Of a stretch of 64,000 nucleotides of DNA, positions 28,546 to 38,300 are shown piece after piece. Source of the stretch: SYFY01 sp041752315 (GTDB taxonomy: Bacteria > Pseudomonadota > Gammaproteobacteria > Pseudomonadales > Azotimanducaceae). The first letter of the stretch is position 1. Each line of letters opens with the position of its first letter. The position numbers and the translations under genes were made by a program. Below the pieces are notes generated by a model, which saw nothing but the letters and a program-made list of their open reading frames with translations, did no database searches and was not told the origin of the DNA. The DNA lies in contig JBGSHJ010000011.1 of the NCBI GenBank assembly GCA_041752315.1, forward strand, positions 49,751-113,750, in the 5' to 3' direction.

Positions 28546-29830
28546 TGTTGTCGTCATCGGAACACAGTGGGGCGATGAAGGCAAAGGCAAGATCGTCGAT
28601 CTTCTGACCGATCGGGTTGCTGCGGTCGTTCGTTTCCAGGGTGGTCACAACGCGGGACATACGCTGGTCATCGAAGGGCAGAAGACGGTCCTGCATGTTG
28701 TACCCAGTGGCATTCTCCGGGATGGGGTTGAATGCATCATCGGCAACGGTGTGGTGCTGGAACCGCATGCGCTTTTGAAGGAAGTGCAGAATCTGGAGGC
28801 TCGGGGAGTGCCCGTCCGCGAGCGTCTGAAGATCTCTCCGGCGTGCCCGCTCATCCTGCCCTACCATGTTGCACTGGACCTTGCCCGTGAAGACGCACGC
28901 GGCAGTCAGAAGATTGGCACCACCGGTCGTGGCATAGGCCCCGCGTACGAAGACAAGGTTGCACGTCGAGGTGTACGGCTGGGTGACATGTTTCACTGGC
29001 AGAGTTTTGCGAGCAAGCTCTCGGAAGTGATGGAATATCACAACTTCATGCTGGTGAGTTACTACAAGGTCAAGCCGGTGGACTTCCAGAAGACTCTGGA
29101 TGATTGCGCAGCGATCTGCGAGCAGATCAAACCCATGGTCACCGATGTGGTGGCGTTGTTGCATGGTCTGCGTGAAGCCGGGGAGAACATCCTGTTTGAA
29201 GGCGCGCAGGGCGCGCTGCTCGATATCGACCTGGGCACCTATCCCTTTGTGACAAGTTCCAATACCACTGCTGGTGGCACGGCAGTAGGCAGTGGCTTTG
29301 GCCCCAAGTATCTCGACTACATCCTCGGCATCACCAAGGCTTACGCAACACGTGTAGGCTCCGGACCGTTTCCGACGGAACTTTTCGATGAGGTTGGTCA
29401 ACGGCTGGCCACTCGTGGCCACGAGTTTGGTTCGACCACAGGACGTCCGCGGCGCTGCGGCTGGTTCGACGCGGTGGCGCTTCGGCAGGCCGTCCAGATC
29501 AACAGCATCTCCGGTCTTTGTCTTACCAAACTCGATGTGCTGGATGGTCTGCAGGAAATCCGCATCTGCACCGGGTACGAACGGCCCGAGCATGCCGAAT
29601 ATCTGCCGAACTTCGGGAGTGAGTACTACGCCGAAATCACGCCCATCTATGAAACGATTCCGGGCTGGCAGCAGTCGACACTTGGCATCAAGCGGCTGGA
29701 AGAACTGCCGGAAAACGCCCGTCGTTACATTCGCAAGGTCGAGGACGCCGTAGGCGCGAGCATCGATATCATTTCAACCGGTCCGGATCGAAGCGAGACG
29801 ATAGTGCTCAAGGATCCATTCAATTGTTAG
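28535..29830 (+). CDS. purA: adenylosuccinate synthetase
   Basis: Joins IMP and aspartate with GTP, the first step from IMP to AMP. It has 431 residues, the standard length. The phosphate-binding motif GTQWGDEGKGK is at residues 9-19, followed by QGGHNAGHT, GTTGRGIGPAYEDK, EGAQG and GRPRRCGWFD. It overlaps hisZ upstream and the small YcaR-like gene downstream. Confidence 0.98.
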   Translation: MGSNVVVIGTQWGDEGKGKIVDLLTDRVAAVVRFQGGHNAGHTLVIEGQKTVLHVVPSGILRDGVECIIGNGVVLEPHALLKEVQNLEARGVPVRERLKISPACPLILPYHVALDLAREDARGSQKIGTTGRGIGPAYEDKVARRGVRLGDMFHWQSFASKLSEVMEYHNFMLVSYYKVKPVDFQKTLDDCAAICEQIKPMVTDVVALLHGLREAGENILFEGAQGALLDIDLGTYPFVTSSNTTAGGTAVGSGFGPKYLDYILGITKAYATRVGSGPFPTELFDEVGQRLATRGHEFGSTTGRPRRCGWFDAVALRQAVQINSISGLCLTKLDVLDGLQEIRICTGYERPEHAEYLPNFGSEYYAEITPIYETIPGWQQSTLGIKRLEELPENARRYIRKVEDAVGASIDIISTGPDRSETIVLKDPFNC

Positions 29831-30021
29831 ACCCGAGGCTTCTTGAGATTCTGGTCTGCCCGATCACCAAGGCGCCACTGCTCTACAAGCGGGAGCGCAA
29901 CGAATTGTGGTGCCGGCAGAGTGAACTGGCCTATCCGGTCGTCGACGACATACCCATGATGGTGGAGGACGAAGCGCGCCCGCTCACTGCGGAAGAACTG
30001 CGCAGTCTGGAGCGCGTGTGA
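29824..30021 (+). CDS. Trm112/YcaR-like small protein
   Basis: 65-residue protein of the Trm112/UPF0434 family, with LLEILVCPITKAPL, a YPVVDDIPMM strand and MVEDEAR. One Cys remains in the VCP position and one in LWCRQ, so a complete zinc site is doubtful. TTG at 29824 overlaps the purA stop, and the gene's own stop overlaps the next GTG (GTGA). Family members act as adaptor-like proteins; the role here is unknown. Confidence 0.8.
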   Translation: MLDPRLLEILVCPITKAPLLYKRERNELWCRQSELAYPVVDDIPMMVEDEARPLTAEELRSLERV

Positions 30022-31190
30022 ATCAGGTTGTGCTCAGTGGGGTGGGGCTCTGGCATCCACCTCACGTCATCACCAATGCCGAACTCGTCGCCAGTTACAA
30101 CGCCTGGGCTGAACGTTTCAATGCAGAGCATGCTGCGCAGATCGCAGCCGGGACCCTGGATGCCGCAACGCCTTCCAGCGTCGAGTTCATCGAAAAGGCG
30201 TCCGGTGTAAAACAGCGCTATGCCTATGAAAAAGAGGGCATTCTCGATATCAGGCGAATGCGGCCGAACCTCAGCGAGCGCGGCGAGGATGAACTCTCCC
30301 ATCAAGCCGAGATGGCTCTGGCCGCAGCCCGACCGGCACTCCTGGCTGCCAACAAGCAGCCGCACGAGATCGACATGGTCATCGTCTCCTGCGCCTACAC
30401 GCAGCGGGCCTATCCTGCGATTGCCATCGAAGTGCAGGCTGCGTTGGGTATCGATGGGTTTGGTTTCGACATGCTGGTGGCCTGCTCGGCAGCAACCTTT
30501 GCGTTGCAAAGGGCATATGACGCGATTGCGGCCGGTTCGGCGCGCGCAGTACTCGTCATCAACCCCGAGCTGACCTCGCCTCAGGTCAACTACAAGGATC
30601 GTGACGGCCACTTCATCTTTGGCGATGTGGCGACGGCAGTCGTTCTGGAGCGCGCTGAAACCTGCACCGCAAGACACAGTTATTCGGTACTGGGCACGCG
30701 TGCCCGCACAGTCTATTCCAATAATATCCGCTCGAACTTTGGCTATCTCTCGTTTGTTGACGATTCGGTGCCGTTTGGTGCAGACAAGCTGTTCCACCAG
30801 AACGGGCGAAAGGTATTCAAGGAAGTCTGTCCGATGGCGGCGGATCACCTGCTGGCGCAGATCGAGTCGCTAGGGCTTCGTGTGCCTGACATTCGGCGCT
30901 GGTGGCTGCATCAGGCCAACATCAACATGAACCAGCTCATCGTGCGTCGGCTGCTTGGCAGCGATCCCTCACCTGATGTCGCTCCCATCGTGCTCGACGA
31001 GTACGCCAACACGGCATCCGCCGGTTCGCTGATCGCCTTTGCACTGCATCACGAAGATCTGCAGGACGGCGATCTCGGGGTGATCTGCTCTTTTGGGGCA
31101 GGTTATTCAATCGGTTCTCTTGTGTTGAAAAAAGTTCTCAAAAAGGTCGTCAACAAGCGGTTGTCGGACAGCGCTGACGCCCATGCCTGA
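30018..31190 (+). CDS. beta-ketoacyl-ACP synthase III-type enzyme (FabH2-like)
   Basis: 390-residue thiolase-fold condensing enzyme. The catalytic triad is visible: Cys in DMLVACSAATF, His in WWLHQANINMN and Asn in DEYANTASAGS. The N-terminal segment with IEKASGVKQRYAYEKEGILD and RMRPN resembles P. aeruginosa FabH2 (PA3286), which condenses medium-chain acyl-CoA with malonyl-ACP and lets exogenous fatty acids enter synthesis. That substrate is inferred from memory of the family. GTG start overlaps the preceding stop; the MFS gene overlaps its end by 8 bp. Confidence 0.8.
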   Translation: MNQVVLSGVGLWHPPHVITNAELVASYNAWAERFNAEHAAQIAAGTLDAATPSSVEFIEKASGVKQRYAYEKEGILDIRRMRPNLSERGEDELSHQAEMALAAARPALLAANKQPHEIDMVIVSCAYTQRAYPAIAIEVQAALGIDGFGFDMLVACSAATFALQRAYDAIAAGSARAVLVINPELTSPQVNYKDRDGHFIFGDVATAVVLERAETCTARHSYSVLGTRARTVYSNNIRSNFGYLSFVDDSVPFGADKLFHQNGRKVFKEVCPMAADHLLAQIESLGLRVPDIRRWWLHQANINMNQLIVRRLLGSDPSPDVAPIVLDEYANTASAGSLIAFALHHEDLQDGDLGVICSFGAGYSIGSLVLKKVLKKVVNKRLSDSADAHA

Positions 31191-32385
31191 CCGTGGGAAC
31201 ACTCACGCCCGCAGGATGCTGCTGTCTTCACTGGTGGTGGTCGGCATGGGTTTTACCGTGCTGTTCCCGGTCCTGGCTCCGTTGGGCCGCGAGATGGGCC
31301 TCAGCGAACTGCAGATCACTGCGATTATCGCCGCCTCGTCATTGACGGTTTTCCTGTCGAGCCCTTTCTGGGGGCGACTATCCGACAGGTACGGCCGCAA
31401 GCGCATCATGCTGACGGGAATCTTCGGATTCACTGCCGGCACCGTGCTGTTCAATTCGACACTGCACGCAGGTCTTGCAGGCTGGATCACCGGCACGGTC
31501 CTGTTCGTCGCCCTGATCGTCACGCGAATGATGCATGCCGGGGTGATGTCCGCCACGATGCCGGCGGCCAATGCCTACATGTCGGATGTGACGAGTATTG
31601 CCAATCGTACGAAGGGGATGGGCGCTGCCGGTGCGGCCAACAACATCGGTGCCATCCTCGGGCCTGCTGTCGCTGTATTTGCAGTGGTTTCATTGATCAC
31701 GCCGCTCTGGATAATGGCCTGCCTTGCACTCCTCAATGGCCTTTTTGTATGGCGCTTCCTGCCGGAGTTGCCGCGTCATTCGCCCAGTGTCCTGCCGCCT
31801 CGCATGAAGTACACCGACCCACGCATTGCGCCGTTCATCGTGGTTGGTGTGACCATGTTCATGGGGAATGCACTGGTGCAGCAGACCATGGGCTTTCGCT
31901 TTCAGGATGCCCTCGGTCTGACCGGGGCGGAAACTGCGCAGACCATGGGCGTTGCCATGATGGCGTCTGCGGTGTGTTCATTGATCGCGCAGGGCGTGGT
32001 CGTGCAACGCCTCGAAATCGCACCCTTTGCGCTGTTGCGTCTGGCGCTGCCGCTGCTGATTCTGGCCTTCATCATCATGGCGCTGGTCGAAGATCGCTGG
32101 GCGCTCACCGGCGCCCTCATGATCCAGGGATTTGGCATGGGACTCGCCGGTCCGGGTTTCATGGCCGGTGCGTCACTCGCGGTGTCGCAACAGGAGCAGG
32201 GCGCGGTCGCCGGTGTTGCGGGCTCCTGCGGTCCGCTCGGATTCACGATCGGCCCGCTGTTGGGAGGATTGTTGTACCAGTTCGCACCGACCCTTCCCTA
32301 CGCGACCGCAGCGGTCATCTATGTGATCCTGCTCGCCTGCATGCCATGGCTCGGTCGGCGGGTCGCGGTACATCGAAACGAGTAA
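31183..32385 (+). CDS. MFS transporter
   Basis: 400-residue inner-membrane carrier with about 12 hydrophobic segments. The major-facilitator loop motif GRLSDRYGRKRIM lies between segments 2 and 3, and the family-wide AGAANNIGAILGPA and GFTIGPLLGGLLYQ motifs are in segments 5 and 11. The substrate cannot be told from sequence. Translational coupling to the FabH2-like gene suggests a lipid-related or export role, but this is inference only. Confidence 0.85.
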   Translation: MPDRGNTHARRMLLSSLVVVGMGFTVLFPVLAPLGREMGLSELQITAIIAASSLTVFLSSPFWGRLSDRYGRKRIMLTGIFGFTAGTVLFNSTLHAGLAGWITGTVLFVALIVTRMMHAGVMSATMPAANAYMSDVTSIANRTKGMGAAGAANNIGAILGPAVAVFAVVSLITPLWIMACLALLNGLFVWRFLPELPRHSPSVLPPRMKYTDPRIAPFIVVGVTMFMGNALVQQTMGFRFQDALGLTGAETAQTMGVAMMASAVCSLIAQGVVVQRLEIAPFALLRLALPLLILAFIIMALVEDRWALTGALMIQGFGMGLAGPGFMAGASLAVSQQEQGAVAGVAGSCGPLGFTIGPLLGGLLYQFAPTLPYATAAVIYVILLACMPWLGRRVAVHRNE

Positions 32386-32400
32386 CGACAGGGCCTACAC

Positions 32401-32595
32401 ATGTACTACGACACACGGTTGCATCAGGCGGACTGTCCGTACTGCGGCGAATCCATTGAACTGGTGATCGACCCCAGCGAGCCGGAGCAGGCTTACATCG
32501 AAGACTGCTCCGTCTGCTGCCGCCCCATCTTCATGACGGTGACCGTCGATGAGGACGAGATCACCGTCTATCTGCAGTCGGAAGACGAGACCTGA
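32401..32595 (+). CDS. CPXCG-motif cysteine-rich protein
   Basis: 64-residue protein with two Cys pairs: CPYCGES at the N-terminus and DCSVCCRPIF in the middle, then an acidic beta-strand end (VDEDEITVYLQSEDE). This is the CPXCG-motif small protein family, probably a zinc-ribbon; its function is not known. It starts 15 bp after the MFS gene and closes the long plus-strand series. Confidence 0.88.
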   Translation: MYYDTRLHQADCPYCGESIELVIDPSEPEQAYIEDCSVCCRPIFMTVTVDEDEITVYLQSEDET

Positions 32596-32614
32596 AAATG
32601 TTGCTCTTGCTGCC

Positions 32615-33646
32615 TCAGCCCTCCCGCGCAAAATTGGCAATGGCCTGAGCCGTATCCCGGCTCACGTCCGGGCAGGCGATGGCAAAGATATCGGTGCCGT
32701 GAACGGTACCCAGCACCGTTCTGGCGCGCGCCGGAACACCCGCCTTGAGCAGCAGGCGGTAGAATGCGATACCTTCATCGCGCAATGGATCACATTCGTT
32801 GACGCTGATGATGGTCGGTACCAGTCCTTTGACATCCTCTTCTGACGCAAAGCCAGGCCACGCCAATGGATCCCTGCGGTTGAACGCATCGATACCGTAG
32901 GCCATTGCGCCGTTGTTGTTGTGCAGGTCCAGCAGGATGCCGTTGTTTTCCACGGAGGAAGGGTATCGCTCGTCAGGCCATTGCCCGGCGATGTAGGGAC
33001 ACAATGCGAACAGTCCCTTGATCAGCCCCTGATCCCCGGCGCGCTTCAGCGCAAGGCCGGTTGCCAGCGTGAGATTGCCGCCTCCACTCTCGCCCGCGAG
33101 GATGATGCGATCCTGGTCGATGCCAAGGGTTGCCGCCTGTTGATGAACCCAATGTACGCCGGAGACACAGTCGTTGAGGCCCGCTGGAAATGGCTTGACC
33201 TCCGGGGATGAAGAGGGTGTCAGGCAATTGCGGAAGTCGATCATTGCCACTGCGACCCCCTGATTGGCGATGATTCGTCCCCAGGCCCGGTACATGCCGT
33301 CGAAGCAGGACATGGACTGCATGCCGCCGCCATGGAAGTAGACCACGCAGGGTGGCTTGAGAGTGCCTTTGGGACGCATGAACAAAACCTGGATGGTGTT
33401 GTTGTCCGGGGTGGAACTGAACTCGCAGGTCGAGATGTCGAGACCCGCGGATGGAGCGATCTGCTCGTTGTCCATCATCTTGAACATCGCCTGCATGCCT
33501 TCCCGCCGCTCGAGCGCTTCGGGCGTGTTCACTGCCGCGATCAGCGTTTCCCGATCCGCGACGTTTCCGGGATTGCCGGTTGGCAGGCCGCCCATCACGG
33601 CCTTGATGCGAGGGTCGATGCGAACGTCATTGAGTATCTTGCTCAT
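32615..33646 (-). CDS. alpha/beta hydrolase, hormone-sensitive-lipase type
   Basis: 343-residue esterase-like enzyme. It has the oxyanion-hole motif YFHGGGMQSM and the nucleophile elbow GESGGG of the HSL family (bacterial family IV esterases), and a late His in TVHGTD. There is no signal peptide, so it is probably cytoplasmic. Ester substrate unknown. It is the only minus-strand gene between 17.3 and 48.2 kb apart from the tRNA. Its stop is 20 bp from the convergent CPXCG gene. Confidence 0.85.
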   Translation of the reverse strand: MSKILNDVRIDPRIKAVMGGLPTGNPGNVADRETLIAAVNTPEALERREGMQAMFKMMDNEQIAPSAGLDISTCEFSSTPDNNTIQVLFMRPKGTLKPPCVVYFHGGGMQSMSCFDGMYRAWGRIIANQGVAVAMIDFRNCLTPSSSPEVKPFPAGLNDCVSGVHWVHQQAATLGIDQDRIILAGESGGGNLTLATGLALKRAGDQGLIKGLFALCPYIAGQWPDERYPSSVENNGILLDLHNNNGAMAYGIDAFNRRDPLAWPGFASEEDVKGLVPTIISVNECDPLRDEGIAFYRLLLKAGVPARARTVLGTVHGTDIFAIACPDVSRDTAQAIANFAREG

Positions 33647-33826
33647 TCGAAGTCTTCGTTGTGATCTGGCCTACTCTGTAGCAGAGTCCTCAGCATGAAC
33701 GCAACGTCCCCTGCCTTCCGGATCGTCCTTGACCGTTTTTCTGGTCTCCCTTGATCTCTTTTTGGTACTTTCGGGGCGGAACATTCGAGCGAACGGCATC
33801 GAAACCAACGTACAGGAGTTAATCCC

Positions 33827-35293
33827 ATGAGCGCTCTGGCAAGCAGACTTAGGGATCCCGCGCTGCTGCGCACGCAGGCTTTCATCGACGGCGCATGGAC
33901 CGACGCCGATTCGGGTGCGACGGTGCCCATCCAGAATCCCGCCACGGGAGAAACCATAGCGACGGTTGCACGCTGCGGGACGGCCGAAACGCGACGGGCC
34001 ATTCTCGCCGCAGAGCGTGCCCAGTTGGGCTGGCGAAAACTCACGGCCAAGGCGCGCAGCGATCTCCTCCGGCGCTGGTTTGATCTCATGATGGCCAACC
34101 AGGACGACCTGGCCGAAATCCTCACGGCTGAAATGGGCAAACCGCTCGCCGAGGCGCGTGGCGAAATCGCGTATGGCGCTGGCTATGTCGAATGGTTTGC
34201 AGAAGAAGCCAGGCGTATCTACGGCGATGTCATCCCGGCTGCTGCGCCAAACCAGCGGATCATCGTCACCAAACAGCCGGTGGGTGTCGTGGCGTGCATA
34301 ACACCGTGGAATTTTCCGAATGCGATGCTGACACGCAAGGTTGCACCCGCGCTGGCCGCCGGTTGTACGGTGGTTTGCAAACCTGCCAATGCAACACCGC
34401 TGTCAGCCTATGCCATCGCCGAACTGGCAGCGCGCGCCGGTATTCCGCACGGTGTGATCAATGTGGTTACTGGCAATACGTCCCAGATTGGTGCCGAGCT
34501 GACAGGCAATCCCATCGTTCGCAAACTGACTTTCACGGGCTCTACACCGGTGGGCAAGACGCTGATGGCCGAGTGCGCGCAGACCGTCAAGCGCACTTCG
34601 ATGGAGTTGGGTGGCAATGCGCCCTTCATCGTGTTTGACGATGCCGATCTCGACGCCGCCGTCACCGGAGCCATGGCGTCGAAGTTCCGCAATGCCGGCC
34701 AGACCTGTGTGTGCACCAACCGCATTCTGGTGCAGGACAGTGTGCATGACGCGTTTGCTGCGAAACTGGCTGCCGCTGTTGCGCAGCTGAAGCTTGGCAA
34801 TGGTACGGAAGCTGGCATCACGATCGGTCCGTTGATCGATGAAGGAGCGGCCAATACGGTGCTCGAGTTTGTTGCAGAAGCCGTGCAACTGGGGGCAACG
34901 ATAGTCACCGGCGGGCGTCGCTCCTCTCTTGGCGCGTGTTTTGTCGAGCCAACGATACTGACCAATGTCACCACCCGGATGAAGGTATTCCAGGAAGAGA
35001 TTTTCGGACCGGTGGCGCCATTGATCCGTTTCCGGGATGAAGCCGAGGCAATTTCCATGGCCAACGACACGCCCTTTGGCCTTGCCTGCTACTTTTACGC
35101 GCGCGATGTCGGGCGCGTCTGGCGGGTCAGCGAGGCGCTCGAATATGGCATCGTCGGAATCAATGAGGGGCTGGTTTCCAATCCCGCTGCGCCCTTTGGT
35201 GGTATCAAGGAGTCTGGCCAGGGCCACGAAGGCTCGAAGTATGGCCTTGATGATTACACCGAACTGAAATACCTGTGCATGGGTGGTATCTGA
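33827..35293 (+). CDS. gabD: NAD(P)-dependent succinate-semialdehyde dehydrogenase
   Basis: Aldehyde dehydrogenase of 488 residues. The active-site Cys is in NAGQTCVCTNRI, the general-base Glu in MELGGNAPFIVFDD, and the cofactor region in ITPWNFPNAM and FTGSTPVGK. The paired Cys-x-Cys (TCVC) is typical of succinate-semialdehyde dehydrogenases, which oxidise the product of GABA transamination to succinate. A clear AGGAG precedes ATG at 33827. No gabT or gabP neighbour is visible, so the substrate rests on family resemblance. Confidence 0.88.
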   Translation: MSALASRLRDPALLRTQAFIDGAWTDADSGATVPIQNPATGETIATVARCGTAETRRAILAAERAQLGWRKLTAKARSDLLRRWFDLMMANQDDLAEILTAEMGKPLAEARGEIAYGAGYVEWFAEEARRIYGDVIPAAAPNQRIIVTKQPVGVVACITPWNFPNAMLTRKVAPALAAGCTVVCKPANATPLSAYAIAELAARAGIPHGVINVVTGNTSQIGAELTGNPIVRKLTFTGSTPVGKTLMAECAQTVKRTSMELGGNAPFIVFDDADLDAAVTGAMASKFRNAGQTCVCTNRILVQDSVHDAFAAKLAAAVAQLKLGNGTEAGITIGPLIDEGAANTVLEFVAEAVQLGATIVTGGRRSSLGACFVEPTILTNVTTRMKVFQEEIFGPVAPLIRFRDEAEAISMANDTPFGLACYFYARDVGRVWRVSEALEYGIVGINEGLVSNPAAPFGGIKESGQGHEGSKYGLDDYTELKYLCMGGI

Positions 35294-35356
35294 CAAGCCG
35301 TCCCACGCCCTGACGCTGTTGGTGGGCAGCTCTGGCCCGACCGGCCGGGCTGCTCT

Positions 35357-35391
35357 ATCCTCGCCGCTTCCAGAGCGAGAGGGGTTTTTTT
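35357..35391 (+). terminator. hairpin with T-run between gabD and the giant membrane protein gene
   Basis: A short stem (CTCGC paired with GCGAG) is followed by GGGG and seven T residues at 35385-35391, which looks like an intrinsic terminator for gabD. The same bases include the GAGAGGGG ribosome-binding site and directly abut the GTG of the next gene, so this may be an attenuator or chance. Confidence 0.35.
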
Positions 35392-38300
35392 GTGTCAGCG
35401 ATCAAAACCAGCCTGCTGATAGTCCTGATAGGTCTCTCTCTCGATCTTGCCGCTCGCGAACCTTATGTTCCCCCGGAGCTTTCACCCTGGGTCGTCTGGG
35501 TGCTCGACACACATCCGGAGTTGGCATGTCCCCGCGATGGCCGTAGTGGCCAGAGCGCCGGGTGTGTCTGGATCAGTCGTCTTGACGTGAAGGTCGGGGA
35601 AGGTCTCGAATTTGCCATGGATGTGCGGGTCTGGGCTGAAGGACCGGTGCTGTTGCCGGGCAACGCCGAACTGCGCCCGATGTCGGTTCAGGCGGATGGT
35701 CGACTTGTCCCGGTGATCGGTGGCGCCGGGCCGCGCATCATTCTCGCACCTGGAAAGTACAGGGTTGTCGGCTCCATCAACTGGACACGGCGCCCGCCAT
35801 CCCTGGCGGTTCCTGCTCAATTCGGGTTGTTGGCGTTGCAGATGGATGGTGCGGTCGTGACACAACCGCTGGTTCGCAACGGAGAACTGGTGCTCGCACA
35901 ATCCCGAGCCAGCGATTCAGATCGTGACACTGACAGTCTTGCCGTCGATGTCTTCCGATTGATCGAGGATGACTACCCGCTGCGCATGACCACACAGGTC
36001 CAACTCGATGTGTCCGGACGTCCTCGCTTGGTGACCGTTGGCCGCGCCCTGCTCGACGGATTTGCATTGACACACTTTGCCTCGGAACTGCCTGCTCGCA
36101 TCAACGAAGCGGGGAATCTGGAAGTCCAGGTCACTGCCGGTCGGCACGCCATCACAGTGGGCGCCCGAGCCCTCGGCGCCTCGATGGATGCATCCAGCGA
36201 CACCACCACGTCCCTTGGGACGACTCGCGTTGGAAAGGACTGGCCGGAGCAGGAGATCTGGGGCTTTGTACCCGATCGCAATCTGCGGCTGGTGGAAGCG
36301 GGCGGTGCACCTGGCATGGATCTGTCCCAGGTGAGCTGGCCATTCAATTCGGAGGCCCAGGGGTTTCTCGTCTCACCCGGACAGCCGCTCACATTGACCG
36401 AAATGCAACGCGGCAATCCCAACCCACCTCCGGATAACATCGCGGTGCAACGGGATCTCTGGGTCAACTTTGCCGGTGACGGGTTGATCATCAAGGATGT
36501 ACTGAACGCACAGATACAGCAATCCAGGCGGCTTTCTGCGGGTTACTCGCTTGGCCGGATCGAGATCGACGGCCAGGCAGAACTGGTCAACACCGTCGAT
36601 GGGGGTGAGCCAGGCATCGAGCTGCAACAAGGCAGCTACAACATCGAGTCCGTCAGTGCCGTACCCCGTGGCGAGGATCAGCTCGCCAATGGCTGGCTGG
36701 TCGATGCGCAATCGCTGGGAGCGACGCTCCACCTGCCACCCGGATGGCGGTTGCTGTGGGCAGAAGGTGTGGACAGTGCTCCGGATTCGTGGCTCGAACG
36801 CTGGTCGCTGTGGAACATATTCGTGCTGGTTTTTGCGGTTGTCCTTGCGTTCCGTTTCCTGCGTCCGATGTTTGCGGTGCTGGCACTGTCCGGCCTGCTG
36901 TTGTTGTTGCCAACGCATGAAGGTCTCGCCGTCGGCTGGTTGATCGCCATTGGTGCAGTTGCCATCGTCCGGCGATTTCCTGAAGGTCGGCTGGTGGCCA
37001 TCAGCCGTACCGTGACCTGGATCTGGCTGGTGATCACGTCGCTGGCGACACTCGGCCTGGCGGTCAGCTCCGCCCAACAGACCGTGTATCCACAACTCGA
37101 AGCACACAACGATTACGGTTATGACTCGTCTGTACAGCAGAGTTATCCGGAGGCTATGGCCGACGCGGCAATGCCTGCTTCTGCACCGGCCGAAATGGAA
37201 CTGCGCAAAAACGTCCGTGAAGTTGTGGTTACGGCGCAAAGCCGCCAGTCCTACCAGAACAAGTATCAGGAAGGTATGCAGATTCAGACCGGCCCCGGTC
37301 TGCCCCAGTGGCAGTGGACTTCCAGTGCGTTGGTCTGGAGTGGCCCGGTTGCGGCCTCCCAGACCATGTCACTGATGCTGGCTTCACCCGGCTGGGTACG
37401 ATTGGGTCACGCAATGACGACGCTGGTTTCCGTGCTGGTCATGGCGCTGCTGTTCCTGTCGTTGATGCGCAGCGACACCTTACGGGCACGCACGCCACGC
37501 GCCATCCTTGCATGGTTGCCGTCCGTGCTGCTGGTGATGATGTTCGCACCCGGCGTTGTCGATGCGGCCCAGACTCCGTCCAGCGAGATCCTGAAAACGC
37601 TCGAAGACCGCCTGACAGCCACACCTTCGTGTTTTCCGGAGTGCGCAAGCATCGAACTGCTGACGGTCGATCTGAGTGATGGAAAGGCGCGGCTTGAAAT
37701 GATCGTGCACGCACAATCACTGGTCTCTCTGTCCATACCCACCAGTCTGGTGTGGCATCCATCTGCCGTGGACCTGAATGGTGATGCCGCTGATACCTCT
37801 CGTCAGAATGATGCCCTCACGGTTGCGGTTCCCGAAGGTGTGCATCGTCTGACAGTCTCGGGAAGTGTTGCGCATCTCGAGCGGTTCGAGCTTGGCCTGC
37901 CAACGATGCCTGGAAAAATCGTTCTCGGGAATCTGTCTGACTGGCAGGTTTCTGGTGTGGTGGAAGGGCAGGCAGTGGGTGGGTCGCTCGGGTTGGAACG
38001 ACAGCGAAAAGCCGAAGAAACAGCGGCTCGACAGACCCTGCAACAGGACAATGCACCGGCGTTTGTCGAAGTCCGACGTTCGATAGAATTTGATCTCGAC
38101 TGGGTCGTACGCACCCGGGTGATACGGATTGCACCTGCAGTTGGCAGTTTTACCGTCCAGATTCCCATGCTTGAAGGCGAATCCATCCTTGATGGCCGCT
38201 TTTCCGCCCGCAACAAAACAGTGGGTGTCGTGTTTGGCGCCAGCGAATCGGAACACGAATACTCCGGTGTCCTCAAACGTGCGTCACCAGTAGTACTGAC

